NCBI GenBank assembly: GCA_002155895.1
Contig: MUMD01000048.1
Coordinates: forward strand, 1-61,204
Direction: 5' to 3'
DNA from: Streptomyces rochei
GTDB taxonomy: Bacteria > Actinomycetota > Actinomycetes > Streptomycetales > Streptomycetaceae
Length of the DNA stretch: 61,204 nucleotides
In this document: positions 49,934-58,506 of the stretch, one piece after another
How positions within the stretch are numbered: the stretch's first letter is position 1
Layout: each line of letters begins with the position of its first letter
Program-made: the position numbers and the translations under genes
Notes under the pieces: generated by a model
Databases searched by the model: none
What the model was told of the DNA's origin: nothing
Seen by the model: only the letters and a program-made list of their open reading frames with translations

Positions 49934-50518
49934 ATGGCCGAGACCGAGGCGGCGTTGCGCACGCTCGCGCACAACGTCCGTACGGCCCGGACCCGTGCCG
50001 GACTGTCCCTGGACGAACTCGGCCGGCGCGCCAAAGTCAGCAAGGGCGCCCTGGTCGCCCTGGAGAAAGCCCAGGGCAACCCCAATTTCGCCACCCTGGT
50101 ACGCCTCGCCGACACGCTCGGGGTCTCGGTGTCCGCGCTGCTGGAAGGGCCGTCCGAAGGACGCGTGCGGGTCGTGTCCGCCGACGCCGTCATGCCCTTG
50201 TGGTCCGGAGAGCAGGGCGGCGAGGCACGGCTCGTGCTGACCACCTCGGGGCCGGCCCCCGTCGAGGTCTGGCGCTGGAAGCTGGAACCCGGCGAGGAGT
50301 ACCGCAGCCACCCGCATCAGAGCGGTGTCGTCGAGACGGTCAACGTCACGGCCGGGCAGATGGTCCTCGTCGTCGACGGCGCCGAGCATCCGGTCGAGGC
50401 CGGCCAGACCGCCGCCTTCGACGGGGACGTCCCCCACACGTACCGGGGTTCGGGGACCGGGACGTGCCACCTGATCATGACGGTTCACATCCCGCCCGGG
50501 CCTGGCACGGCGGGCTGA
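49934..50518 (+). CDS. XRE-family regulator with C-terminal cupin domain
   Basis: 194 residues. HTH_3 domain at about 8-65 (RTRAGLSLDELGRRAKVSKG, ALEKAQGNPNFATLVRLADTLGVSVSALLEG) and a cupin_2 domain at about 105-190 (EEYRSHPHQSGVVETVNVTAGQ). Such proteins usually sense a small acid or amino acid and control a neighbouring catabolic gene. ATG 49934 has AAGGGG eight bases upstream; GTG at 49925 is the alternative. Divergent from the B3/B4-aldolase unit. Confidence 0.87.
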   Translation: MAETEAALRTLAHNVRTARTRAGLSLDELGRRAKVSKGALVALEKAQGNPNFATLVRLADTLGVSVSALLEGPSEGRVRVVSADAVMPLWSGEQGGEARLVLTTSGPAPVEVWRWKLEPGEEYRSHPHQSGVVETVNVTAGQMVLVVDGAEHPVEAGQTAAFDGDVPHTYRGSGTGTCHLIMTVHIPPGPGTAG

Positions 50519-50601
50519 CGCCGGAGCGGCGGGTTCACAGGGCGGCACCGGGCCGCTCGGGTCGGACAGGCCGCCCGCCCCGAGCGGAGGGCGGCACAGG
50601 T

Positions 50602-50640
50602 CGGCGCCCGCGCGGGCGGGGATCCACCACGCGGGCGCCG
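50602..50640. terminator. hairpin between converging genes
   Basis: An 11-base stem (50602-50612 with 50630-50640) with a 17-base loop lies between the XRE gene and the DUF4190 gene. Confidence 0.6.
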
Positions 50641-50662
50641 TGCACGACCCGGACCGAAGCGG

Positions 50663-50935
50663 TCAGCCGAAGTGCCAGGTGAAGCTGCCGCCGTTGTTGG
50701 CGGCGAGCGCGAACAGCAGGATCATGAGCAGGATGTCGACGATGCCCAGGCCGATCGCCCACTTGGCCATCGCGGAGCCGGTCTGCCGCAGCGACACCGC
50801 ACCGAAGATGATCGCCAACGGGCCGAGGATGATGGGCAGGAAGAGCAGGCCGACGATTCCACAGACCAGCCCCGCGATCGCCAGCCCGTTGGTCTTGCTC
50901 GAGTTCCGCGCACCCGTTCTGCTGTAGGTCGACAT
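50663..50935 (-). CDS. DUF4190 small membrane protein
   Basis: 90 residues with two hydrophobic helices (about 20-46 and 56-80): NGLAIAGLVCGIVGLLFLP then GSAMAKWAIGLGIVDILLMI, matching the DUF4190 pattern. The N-terminus is polar (STYSRTGARNSSK). Function unknown; many occur next to secreted or stress proteins. ATG at 50935 has GGAG five bases upstream. The upstream open frame to 51013 lacks a ribosome binding site. Confidence 0.8.
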   Translation of the reverse strand: MSTYSRTGARNSSKTNGLAIAGLVCGIVGLLFLPIILGPLAIIFGAVSLRQTGSAMAKWAIGLGIVDILLMILLFALAANNGGSFTWHFG

Positions 50936-51130
50936 GGTTTCTCCAGAAGAGTCGAAGTTCTGCGCCTTGTACTCCTTCGCTCTCCATCCAGTTGCCCGGC
51001 GCGGCCGAATCACACGTGCCGAACGTCAGCAAACTCTCTTCCCCTGCCCGGCAGTTGCCCCGTGAGCGAGGGGCGCCGTACGGCATGACGGCATCCGGCG
51101 AACGGAACGGAGCACTCCTCACCCTGGCGG

Positions 51131-51210
51131 GCTCACGGAGCCATGGACTCACGGAGTCATGGACTCACGGACTCACGAGGTCACGGACTCACGAGGTCAC
51201 GGACTCATGG
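51131..51210. repeat. short tandem repeats of CTCACGGA type
   Basis: About nine degenerate copies of a 9-base unit (variants of GGACTCACG and GGACTCATG) occupy 51131-51210. They end inside the last codons of the MpaB-type oxygenase gene, so its stop codon and final two residues lie in repeat DNA. The flanking 50936-51130 shows no gene. Confidence 0.8.
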
Positions 51211-52036
51211 CCCAGCGGATGACATGGGTCAGTGCGCGGCCCGCCGGCCGCACGGCGACGTCCTCGACGACCGGCAGCCGTGGCAGCCTCAGCAGGGCCC
51301 GGGCCCAGTACGGCAGCACGGCCACGCCGTTCGCCGCGAGCCCGGCGTAGAAGGGGCGTGCCACGAGGGGAATCGGCGGCTGCAACAGCAGAAAGCGTGC
51401 CGCGGCGGCGGCCTCGGCCGTGGCACGCAGTTCGGGCCGGTAGGCGGACAGGCGCCGGGAGAGGGCGCGACGGTCGCGGGGCGGATCGGTCACTCCCAGC
51501 GCCTCGGCGACCCGGGCGGTGTCGGCGACGTAGGCGTCGCAGCCGGCGGCGTCGAGCGGATGTGCCCCGTAGCGCTGATGCGCGCGGAGGAAGCTGTCGG
51601 TCTCGGCGGCGTGGACCCACCCGAGCAGGTGAGGATCGGCCGCGTGGTAGGTCAGCCCCTCCGCCGTCCTGCCCCGGATCCGCTGGTGGATGGCACGGAC
51701 CTGGTCGACGGCGCGCTGGGCGTCCTCGGCGGTCCCGTAGGTGGTCACCGCGAGGAAGGTGCTGGTGCGCTGGAGTCGGCCCCACGGGTCCCCGCGGTAG
51801 CCGGAGTGGGCGGCGACGGCCGCCATCGCCAGGGGGTGCAAGGACTGCAGCAGCAGGGCGCTGATGCCGCCGATGAACATCGAGGCATCGCCGTGGACCC
51901 TGCGTATGGGACGGTCCGGACCGAACCAGCGCGGCCCGGGTGTGCCGTGGATACGCGCCCGGTTGGCGGCTCCGTCCGGGCCCGCGACCCGCTCGAACAG
52001 GGACTGACCCAGGTGCCCGCGCAGTTCCGTCAGCAT
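51197..52036 (-). CDS. oxygenase MpaB family protein (DUF2236)
   Basis: 279 residues of the DUF2236/MpaB family, which includes latex-clearing-protein-like haem oxygenases and mycophenolic acid pathway MpaB. Landmarks: GDASMFIGGISALLLQSLHPLAMAAV split near 52-78, RLQRTSTFLAVTTYGTAEDA near 89, LLGWVHAAETDSFLRAHQRY near 138 (helix supplying conserved His), and a hydrophobic C-terminus. ATG 52036 has GGAGG five bases upstream. It is a single gene; the C-terminal SP* is encoded by the adjoining repeat. Confidence 0.82.
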   Translation of the reverse strand: MLTELRGHLGQSLFERVAGPDGAANRARIHGTPGPRWFGPDRPIRRVHGDASMFIGGISALLLQSLHPLAMAAVAAHSGYRGDPWGRLQRTSTFLAVTTYGTAEDAQRAVDQVRAIHQRIRGRTAEGLTYHAADPHLLGWVHAAETDSFLRAHQRYGAHPLDAAGCDAYVADTARVAEALGVTDPPRDRRALSRRLSAYRPELRATAEAAAAARFLLLQPPIPLVARPFYAGLAANGVAVLPYWARALLRLPRLPVVEDVAVRPAGRALTHVIRWAMSP

Positions 52037-52160
52037 GTTCGCCTCCACCCTGCCTCCTCCAGTATCCACCGGAGCAGTCACCACCCATGGGGTGATCACG
52101 CTGTGGCCGTCGCCGCGCACCGACCGCAGCGCACGCGGCAAGGGCTTCGGCGGGAACAGG

Positions 52161-52200
52161 GCGGGTGCCGGAGAGGCGGGTGCCGGAGAGGCGGGTGCCG
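52161..52200. repeat. 15-bp tandem repeat
   Basis: GCGGGTGCCGGAGAG occurs twice exactly and then as a 10-base partial copy in the 177-base gap between the oxygenase and hydrolase genes. Confidence 0.85.
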
Positions 52201-52213
52201 CCGATCTCCCCGC

Positions 52214-52786
52214 TCAGCCGACCGCGGCGAGGAACGTCCGCACGCGTGCCAGCAGCAGCTCGGTCGCCTCGGCGTCGAAGGCGTCGAGAGAGGAGTCGGT
52301 GAACAGGTGCTGGTCGCCGGGGTAGAGGAACAGCTCCGCGGACCGTGCGGACGCGGCCAGTTCGCGCGCGGCGGGCAGGTCTTCGTCGAAGTACTCGTCG
52401 TCTTCCTTGCCGTGGATCTGCACCGGCACGCTCTCGGGCCAGGACTCCCCGTACTCGGTGACGGGGATGCAGGCGTGCAACAGCAGCGCTCCGCGTGCGC
52501 CGGGCCGTGTCTGCGCCAGCTTCTGGGCGATCGTGACACCGAACGAGAGACCGACGTGGACCAGCTCCGGGCGCAGGTCCCCGACCGCTGCCACACCGCG
52601 TTCCCCGAGGACGTCGAAACCGGTCTGCCGCACGTACGCCATGCCCTGTTCGAGGCTGCCGAAGGTGCGGCCCTCGAACAGATCCGGAGTGTGCACAGTG
52701 TGACCCGACTGCCGCAGGTCGTCGGCGAACGCCCGGACCCCGTCGGTCAAACCCTGGACGTGATGGAAGAGCAGAACCTCGGCCAT
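52214..52786 (-). CDS. dienelactone hydrolase family protein
   Basis: 190 residues of the DLH branch of alpha/beta hydrolases: LLFHHVQGLTDGVRAFADDL near 5-24, HTPDLFEGRTF near 40, nucleophile VGLSFGVTIAQ near 88, EDDEYFDEDLPAA near 137 and PGDQHLFTD near 164. The nucleophile is Ser, whereas clc-type dienelactone hydrolases use Cys, so another ester or lactone is likely. ATG 52786 has AAGGA eleven bases upstream; the longer frame to 52873 is unsupported. Confidence 0.83.
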   Translation of the reverse strand: MAEVLLFHHVQGLTDGVRAFADDLRQSGHTVHTPDLFEGRTFGSLEQGMAYVRQTGFDVLGERGVAAVGDLRPELVHVGLSFGVTIAQKLAQTRPGARGALLLHACIPVTEYGESWPESVPVQIHGKEDDEYFDEDLPAARELAASARSAELFLYPGDQHLFTDSSLDAFDAEATELLLARVRTFLAAVG

Positions 52787-52942
52787 GTTTTGTGGTGTCC
52801 TTCGCCTGTCGATCGACTGTCCCGGCGACACACCGGGACGCCCGGCGCCTCGCTCGGCACCCGACGATCCCACAGCCCATCAGAGGGCGGCAGGCACTTC
52901 CCCTCGTCCCGGCGGCTGTGAGCCGGTGTCGGAAGCTGTCGG

Positions 52943-53599
52943 CTACTTGATGGTGCCGGTCCAGTGGGGGTCCTCGCCGAGGAAGCTGCCGTCCTCCAGC
53001 CACTGTTCGTCCATGCGGGTCATGGTGAACAGGACGTCCTTGCCGTCGGTCTTGGCCAGGGAGTACTCGGAGGTGAAGGTGCCGCTGCGGCCGGCGGCGA
53101 GGCGGCCGGTCATCTGCTTCGAGCCGAGTTCCACGTAGAGGCTCTCGGTCTCGCCTCCGGTGGTGGCCCCCTGCGCCTGGTAGCCGAACTCGTCCAGGTC
53201 GTACGGCTTCTTCGTGCCGTTGGTAATGGTCCAGGTGACGCGGAACGGAGTCTGGCCGGCCTCCGGCTCGGTGTCGTACTCCCCCCACTCGGTGATGGTG
53301 GTGATGCTGTCCACCTTCACCTTGAGCCCGTCGGTGTAGGCGAAGGTGTCACCCACCGCCAGTTCGGTCTCGGGCTGGTCCCCCTTCTCCGGGCCGTCGT
53401 CGGCGCAGTCCTCCATCCAGTCGGCCTGCGAGAGATCACCGTCCCCGCAGTCGGGTGTGCTGGAGGCCGGCGCGCTCTCGGCGGCCGCGGTGGCGCGTTC
53501 CGCCGTGCCCTGCTTCGACTCGTCCGATCCGCAGGCGCTGAGGGTGGCCGTGAGGACGGCGGCGACGACAGCGGCGACGGCGGTGGCTCTGGTGTGCAT
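52943..53599 (-). CDS. secreted lipoprotein with a DUF4352-like domain
   Basis: 218 residues. The signal peptide ends in LTATLSACGS (lipid-modified Cys near 21). A low-complexity Ala/Glu/Ser linker (to about 70) with a CGDGDLSQADWMEDC pair of Cys precedes a beta-sandwich resembling DUF4352/TRF2-like domains: VGDTFAYTDGLKVKVDSI and FRVTWTITNGTKKPYDL. These domains are thought to be extracellular binding modules. ATG 53599 lies close to a GGGGGG run. Stands alone. Confidence 0.75.
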   Translation of the reverse strand: MHTRATAVAAVVAAVLTATLSACGSDESKQGTAERATAAAESAPASSTPDCGDGDLSQADWMEDCADDGPEKGDQPETELAVGDTFAYTDGLKVKVDSITTITEWGEYDTEPEAGQTPFRVTWTITNGTKKPYDLDEFGYQAQGATTGGETESLYVELGSKQMTGRLAAGRSGTFTSEYSLAKTDGKDVLFTMTRMDEQWLEDGSFLGEDPHWTGTIK

Positions 53600-53899
53600 G
53601 ATCCCCCCAAGGACAGTGATGGCGCACGCGTCATTGTGAGGCCGCCGTGCCATTTGTGAACGCAGTGTGTGCAATTCGTGGCACATACGTGATGTGATCG
53701 CCGCCGACGCGGAGATCACCCGCGAGGGGGACTGCGCGAGCGCGGTGACGGTGAGACCGTCGATGCGAAGACGCACCGGGGGCCTGGGGACCTCTCCCGC
53801 CGTCGATGCCAGGGCACCGCGCGTCCTCACCCCTACCCCCGGGCAGTGGAATCGGCTCCGCGCGGCCCGGGGGTGGGGCACCTCTCTTCGCTGACCGGT

Positions 53900-53928
53900 G
53901 GTGACGAGGTGCGGACCGCCTCGTCACC
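53900..53928 (-). terminator. terminator downstream of the sugar-porter operon
   Basis: Perfect ten-base stem GGTGACGAGG/CCTCGTCACC with a 9-base loop, about 75 bases past the MFS stop. The gap 53600-54003 otherwise holds only a loose GTGCCA/TGGCAC dyad near 53647-53684 that may belong to the lipoprotein promoter. Confidence 0.65.
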
Positions 53929-54003
53929 GGTCGGCGCCCGCCGTCGCCGTCTTCGCTCGACTACATGGCGACACGACGGACCGGCTTGCCGCCGACCGAC
54001 CGT

Positions 54004-55425
54004 TCATGACTTCTGCAGCGCCTTCCGGAAGGAGCCGCCGCGGTGCAGAGCACGCTCGATGCTCTCCAGCGAACGGCCCCGCGTCTCCGGCACCTTGGCC
54101 ACCACGAAGGCGACGCACACGACGTTCATCAACGCGTAGAAGAAGAACGTGCCGGAACGGCCGATCGTCTGGATCGCGGTCAGGGCGGTCACCGCGATCA
54201 GCAGGTCCACTCCCCAGAGGGTGACCGTGGCCAGGCTGGTCGCCGGGCCTCGCACGCTCAACGGCACGATCTCCGGGCCGATGAGCCAGACCACCGCCTG
54301 GATGCCGATCCCGTTGAACAGGATGTACGCGAACAGCGCCACGATGACCGTCCACCGCTGCGCAGCCGAGCCCTCCGGGCCGAGGAAGGCCAGCGCCATG
54401 ACCGCCATGGCGATGCCGGACCCCGGCAGGAACCACAGCATCGTCCGACGACGGCCCACCCGGTCCACGGCGAGGGCGCCGACCACCCCGGCGACCACCA
54501 GCATCACGCCGATACCGACCCCGGTGAGCAGGGCGGCGGAGTCCCCGAACCCGGCGTCGACGAGGATCGTCGGTGCGTAGTAGACGACCGCGTTGATGCC
54601 CGTGAGCTGGGAGAAGGCCGCGATGCCGACGGCGATCAGCAGGGCGGGGCGCATCCATCGCTGTCGCAGGTCGCGCCAGCCCCCCACCGGGGTGGCGGCG
54701 GCGACCTCGGCGATCTCGTCGATCTCCCGGTGCACGTCGGTGCCCGCCGGCCGGAGCCGGGCCAGTACCCCCGCCGCCGCCTCCCGCCGGCCCCGCTCGA
54801 CGAGCCAGCGCGGGCTCTCGGGCAGGAACAGCATGCCGACGCCCAGGGCCACGGCGGGAAGCACCGCCAGGGCGAACATCGTGCGCCAGTCACCGCCGTC
54901 GGACAGCGCCCAGCCGCACAGGTAGGCGATGAGCTGTCCGCAGGCGACCATCAGTTGGAACAGCACCATGAGCCGCCCGCGGATCCCGGCGGGAGCGGCC
55001 TCGGCGATGTAGACCGGCACCATGTTGGAGGCCCCGCCGACGGCCAGTCCGAGCACGAAGCGCGCGGCGATCAGAGCGCCCACCCCGGGGGCCGCCGCGG
55101 CGGCCCCGGCCCCGAGGGCGAAGACCACGGCGACCGCGATGACGACCTTGCGGCGTCCGTGCCGCACGGCCAGGCGTCCCGCGAGCAGCGCCCCGGCCAT
55201 CGCGCCGAGCAGGATCACGCTGACGACCACCTCCTGCTCTCGGGAGGACAGGTCCATGTCGTCCCGCAGGTGCAGCAGCGCGCCGGAGATGATGCCGGTG
55301 TCGTAGCCGAACAGCAGGCCGCCCAGGGCGGACACGCCCGCGACCGCGTAGACCATGGCCGGGGCCCCGTGCCGCTCTCCGGCGGGTGTGCCGGTGCTCC
55401 CGGTCGCGGCGGTCAGCTCAGGCAT
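54004..55425 (-). CDS. MFS sugar porter (sugar/inositol:H+ symporter)
   Basis: 473 residues with 12 predicted helices and the sugar-porter signatures: LFGYDTGIISGALL near 38, GRLAVRHGRR near 82, PVYIAEAAPAGIRGRL near 137, PESPRWLVERGR near 202, GINAVVYYAPTI near 272, and VPETRGRSLESIE near the end. Resembles IolT/XylE/GalP. It is the second gene of an operon with the dioxygenase, starting eight bases before that gene's stop. Likely imports the substrate of that oxygenase or of the LacI-controlled pathway. Confidence 0.9.
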   Translation of the reverse strand: MPELTAATGSTGTPAGERHGAPAMVYAVAGVSALGGLLFGYDTGIISGALLHLRDDMDLSSREQEVVVSVILLGAMAGALLAGRLAVRHGRRKVVIAVAVVFALGAGAAAAAPGVGALIAARFVLGLAVGGASNMVPVYIAEAAPAGIRGRLMVLFQLMVACGQLIAYLCGWALSDGGDWRTMFALAVLPAVALGVGMLFLPESPRWLVERGRREAAAGVLARLRPAGTDVHREIDEIAEVAAATPVGGWRDLRQRWMRPALLIAVGIAAFSQLTGINAVVYYAPTILVDAGFGDSAALLTGVGIGVMLVVAGVVGALAVDRVGRRRTMLWFLPGSGIAMAVMALAFLGPEGSAAQRWTVIVALFAYILFNGIGIQAVVWLIGPEIVPLSVRGPATSLATVTLWGVDLLIAVTALTAIQTIGRSGTFFFYALMNVVCVAFVVAKVPETRGRSLESIERALHRGGSFRKALQKS

Positions 55426-56269
55426 CGCCCATGACCAGACCCTCGATGGTGTGCTTCTGCGTGATCGGCCGCAGTTCGTCGACGATCGGGCAGTCGAGGT
55501 GGCGCCGGACCCGCTCGGGCAGGGACTCCCAGTAGGGGCGGGTCACCGCCGTGTCGTGCCGCTCGCTGTTGGTGGCCTCGGGGCCGTCCACGCCCAGGAC
55601 CAGCACCGGACGGGATTTCGCGGAGTCGTTCTTCGTACCGCGGTGGATGGTCAGCGCCGTGCGCGCCGAGATGTCACCCCGTCGCGGGTACTTGCGCACG
55701 GCCCGCCCCTCGTAGCGCGGGTAGTGCGGGCGGGGCGGGAACATGCCGTGCCCGAACTCCGGGCTGTCGTCCCACTGGGTGCCCGGCGCGATCTCGAAGG
55801 GGCCCATGTCCTCCTCCGTGTCGACGGCGGTCACGTTGAAGGCCAGGGAGGTCAGCCGCCGCTCGGTCCGCGTCTCCTCGGGCATGGGGAAGTCCCGGTG
55901 CCAGGGCTGGTTGACGGCCCCTTCCAGCGGCACGTCGAAGCCTAGCTCGACGATGCGGTACTCCGGCCCGAGGACGGCCGTGCAGACGGACCGCACCCAG
56001 GGGTGGTCGACCAGGTCGACGAAGCCCCGCAGCTGCTCGGGGTGGATCTCCACGTAGTAGCGGTGGGGTCCGCGTCCGACGGCGCCGCCGGGCCGGGCCA
56101 GCGCCTCCCGGAAGGCCGCGTCGATGTCCTCGCGGAGCCGGTCGGCCCAGGCCGGGGTGAAGGCCCCCTTGCGGGCGGTGATCCCGTCCGAGTAGAGGGC
56201 TTCGACGTCGGCCGTCACGTCCAGGTCCAGGTCGGCCGTGGAGACGCCGGGGTAGGCGTGCGGACTCAT
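55418..56269 (-). CDS. phytanoyl-CoA dioxygenase (PhyH) family protein
   Basis: 283-residue Fe(II)/2-oxoglutarate-dependent oxygenase. The double-stranded beta-helix shows the HxD motif in WHRDFPMP near 139, SLAFNVTAVDTEEDMGPFEI near 155 and the distal His and Arg region TIHRGTKNDS near 222. ATG 56269 has AGGAGG. First gene of the two-gene operon with the sugar porter. Divergent LacI gene with a long palindrome between them implies sugar-induced expression, so a polyol or sugar derivative may be the substrate. Confidence 0.85.
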   Translation of the reverse strand: MSPHAYPGVSTADLDLDVTADVEALYSDGITARKGAFTPAWADRLREDIDAAFREALARPGGAVGRGPHRYYVEIHPEQLRGFVDLVDHPWVRSVCTAVLGPEYRIVELGFDVPLEGAVNQPWHRDFPMPEETRTERRLTSLAFNVTAVDTEEDMGPFEIAPGTQWDDSPEFGHGMFPPRPHYPRYEGRAVRKYPRRGDISARTALTIHRGTKNDSAKSRPVLVLGVDGPEATNSERHDTAVTRPYWESLPERVRRHLDCPIVDELRPITQKHTIEGLVMGDA

Positions 56270-56312
56270 ATGTGCCTCCTCGCACATCTGCGGTGGAACG
56301 GTCCGCCTCATG

Positions 56313-56338
56313 TTGCATCGTTGAATTCAACGTGGCAA
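56313..56338. promoter_or_regulatory. LacI-type operator
   Basis: The centre CGTTGAATTCAACG (56319-56332) is a perfect 14-base palindrome, flanked by TTGC (56313-56316) and GCAA (56335-56338), extending the symmetry to 26 bases. It lies between the dioxygenase and LacI genes. Confidence 0.78.
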
Positions 56339-56387
56339 TAGCTGTCGGGAGGGATCTTGCTCGGGGCTGTCCCCGGCATGCCACGAT

Positions 56388-57446
56388 GTGCGGGTGAGCA
56401 GCAGCCTGAAAGACGTAGCCGCCCGCGCCGGGGTCTCGGCGCGCACCGTGTCGAACGTGGTCAACGGTTCCGCCCGGGTGTCCGCACAGACCCGGCAGCG
56501 GGTCCAGGAGGCGATCGACGAGCTGGGGTACCGCCCCAATCTCGCTGCCCGCAACCTGCGGGCGGGCCGCACCGGAGTCATCGGTCTGGCCATCCCGGAA
56601 CTGCACTCGCCCTACTTCGGCGAACTCGCCGGCCTGCTGGTCGACGCGGCTCGCCGGCGGTCATGGACGGTGGTCATCGACCAGACGCACGGGGACGCGG
56701 AGGCGGAGCGGCGGCTGCTGACCGGTGACAGCGGCCGGGCCATGGACGGGCTCATCATCAGCCCGTGGGCACTGGAGGCGCAGGAGGTGGCGTCCACGGC
56801 GCGCCCGTTGCCCGTGGTGCTGCTCGGCGAGCGCAGCCCACAGGGCCTGGCGGACCGGGTGGCCGTGGACAACGTGGCGGCGGCGGACGACGCGACCAGC
56901 CACCTGCTGGCACTCGGGCGCCGCCGCGTCGCCGCGATCGGCCTGCAACCGCATCTGCACAACGGCACGGCGGAGCAGCGCGCCGAAGGGTACCGGAGGG
57001 CGCTGCGGCGAGCGGGGATCACGCCGAGTCCGCGGTGGGAACGCCCGGTCGCCTCGCTGCACCGGCAGGACGGCGCACGGGCCATGGCCGAACTGCTCGA
57101 CGGCGAGTCCCGCCCGGACGCGGTGTTCGCGTTCACCGACGAACTGGCGCTGGGCGCACTGCACATGGCGCACACGCGTGGCGTGCGGGTCCCCGAGGAC
57201 CTCGCGCTCGTCGGCTTCGACGACATCGAGGACGGGCGCTTCAGCCACCCGACGCTGACCACCGTCTCCCCCGACAAGGGGCAGATCGCCGAACGCGCCC
57301 TGCAGTGCCTGGCCGACCGGATCTACAGTCCCGAGAACCAGGTGCCCGCCCTGGACCTGACCGTCCCGCACCGCCTGGTCGTGCGGGCCAGCACCGATCC
57401 GGGCACCGGGGCGGACCGATCCGCGTCACACCTGCCGACCGGGTGA
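56388..57446 (+). CDS. LacI family transcriptional regulator
   Basis: 352 residues: N-terminal LacI HTH (LKDVAARAGVSARTVSNVVN, hinge YRPNLAARNLRAGRTGVIGL) and a periplasmic-binding-protein-type sugar domain ending in LALVGFDDIEDGRFSHPTLTTV. GTG at 56388 is used; GTG 56394 is equally possible, and neither has a ribosome binding site. Divergent from the dioxygenase/sugar-porter operon across the palindrome it presumably binds. Confidence 0.89.
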   Translation: MRVSSSLKDVAARAGVSARTVSNVVNGSARVSAQTRQRVQEAIDELGYRPNLAARNLRAGRTGVIGLAIPELHSPYFGELAGLLVDAARRRSWTVVIDQTHGDAEAERRLLTGDSGRAMDGLIISPWALEAQEVASTARPLPVVLLGERSPQGLADRVAVDNVAAADDATSHLLALGRRRVAAIGLQPHLHNGTAEQRAEGYRRALRRAGITPSPRWERPVASLHRQDGARAMAELLDGESRPDAVFAFTDELALGALHMAHTRGVRVPEDLALVGFDDIEDGRFSHPTLTTVSPDKGQIAERALQCLADRIYSPENQVPALDLTVPHRLVVRASTDPGTGADRSASHLPTG

Positions 57447-57630
57447 GGCCCGGTGGGCCGAGATCCTCGAAGTGCCCCGGTTCCTCACGGGTGGGCGGCG
57501 GTGAACCTCTCCCCGCCCGGGGGCCGAGCCGGACTGGACCGAGGAACGGCTGCGGGGACCGATGCACACGGAGCCGACGCGCCCTCGAGCACTCCCCCGC
57601 CTTCCAGGCATGACGGAAAGGAACCCGGCC

Positions 57631-58377
57631 ATGGACCTCCCCCGCATCTTCACCATCCGCGAGGGCGACCACCGCATCCACAACCCGCTGACCGAGGCCA
57701 AACTCGCCGCCCTCGGCGCGTCGCTCCGTCTCGCCCCCGGGACACGGGTGCTCGATCTCGCCAGCGGCTCGGGCGAGATGCTGTGCACCTGGGCACGCGA
57801 CCTGGGCTTCACGGGCACCGGAGTGGACATCAGCACCGTCTTCACCGAGCGGGCCCGGGCCCGCGCCCGCGCACTCGGCGTCGCCGACCGGGTGCAGTTC
57901 GTCCACGGCGACGCCGTCGGCCATGTCGCGGACGAGCCGGTCGACCTGGCCGCCTGCGTCGGTGCCACCTGGATCGGCAACGGCGTAGCCGGAACGGTCG
58001 AGTTGCTCGACCGCAGCCTCCGCCCCGGAGGTCTGATGCTGATCGGCGAACCGTACTGGCGGCAGTCCCCTCCGGACGAGGAGACCGTCAAGGCCTGCCA
58101 CGCCACCTCCGCCGGCGACTTCCTGCTCCTCCCGGAACTGATCGGGCAGTTCCAGGATCTCGGGTGCGACGTGGTGGAGATGACACTGGCCGACCAGGAC
58201 AGCTGGGACCGCTACACGGCGGCCCAGTGGCTCGGCATGCGCCGCTGGCTCGACGCGCACCCGGACGACGAACTGGCGCCCCGGGTGAGGGAGGAACTCT
58301 CCACCGAACCCGCCCGCTACGCCCGCTACGGGCGTGAGTACCTCGGCTGGGGGGTCTTCGCGCTGATGAAGCGCTGA
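57631..58377 (+). CDS. SAM-dependent methyltransferase
   Basis: 248 residues with a class I methyltransferase fold. Motif I VLDLASGSGEMLCTWARDLG near 39-58, GVDIST near 65 (adenosine-binding acid), motif IV DLAACVGATW near 107 and LRPGGLMLIGEPYW near 131. Acceptor unknown; similar proteins methylate small molecules. ATG at 57631 has GAAAGGA eight bases upstream; earlier in-frame ATGs at 57562 and 57610 are weaker. Monocistronic. Confidence 0.85.
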   Translation: MDLPRIFTIREGDHRIHNPLTEAKLAALGASLRLAPGTRVLDLASGSGEMLCTWARDLGFTGTGVDISTVFTERARARARALGVADRVQFVHGDAVGHVADEPVDLAACVGATWIGNGVAGTVELLDRSLRPGGLMLIGEPYWRQSPPDEETVKACHATSAGDFLLLPELIGQFQDLGCDVVEMTLADQDSWDRYTAAQWLGMRRWLDAHPDDELAPRVREELSTEPARYARYGREYLGWGVFALMKR

Positions 58378-58506
58378 GCGCGGACGTCGCGACGCCGCCC
58401 CTTCGCCGGTCGCCACCGGTCGCCTTCTGCTCGGGAAGCGGCGAACCGTCTCACCGGTGGTTCGGGGTCCTCCGTCTGTGTCGGTACGGGTCGGTGGGCG
58501 CGGAAG

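Noticed and set aside
51131..51210. Coding sequence in the repeat region (several short frames with DSRSHGLT-like peptides)
   Set aside because: The frames exist only because the 9-base repeat lacks stops in several phases; there is no ribosome binding site.
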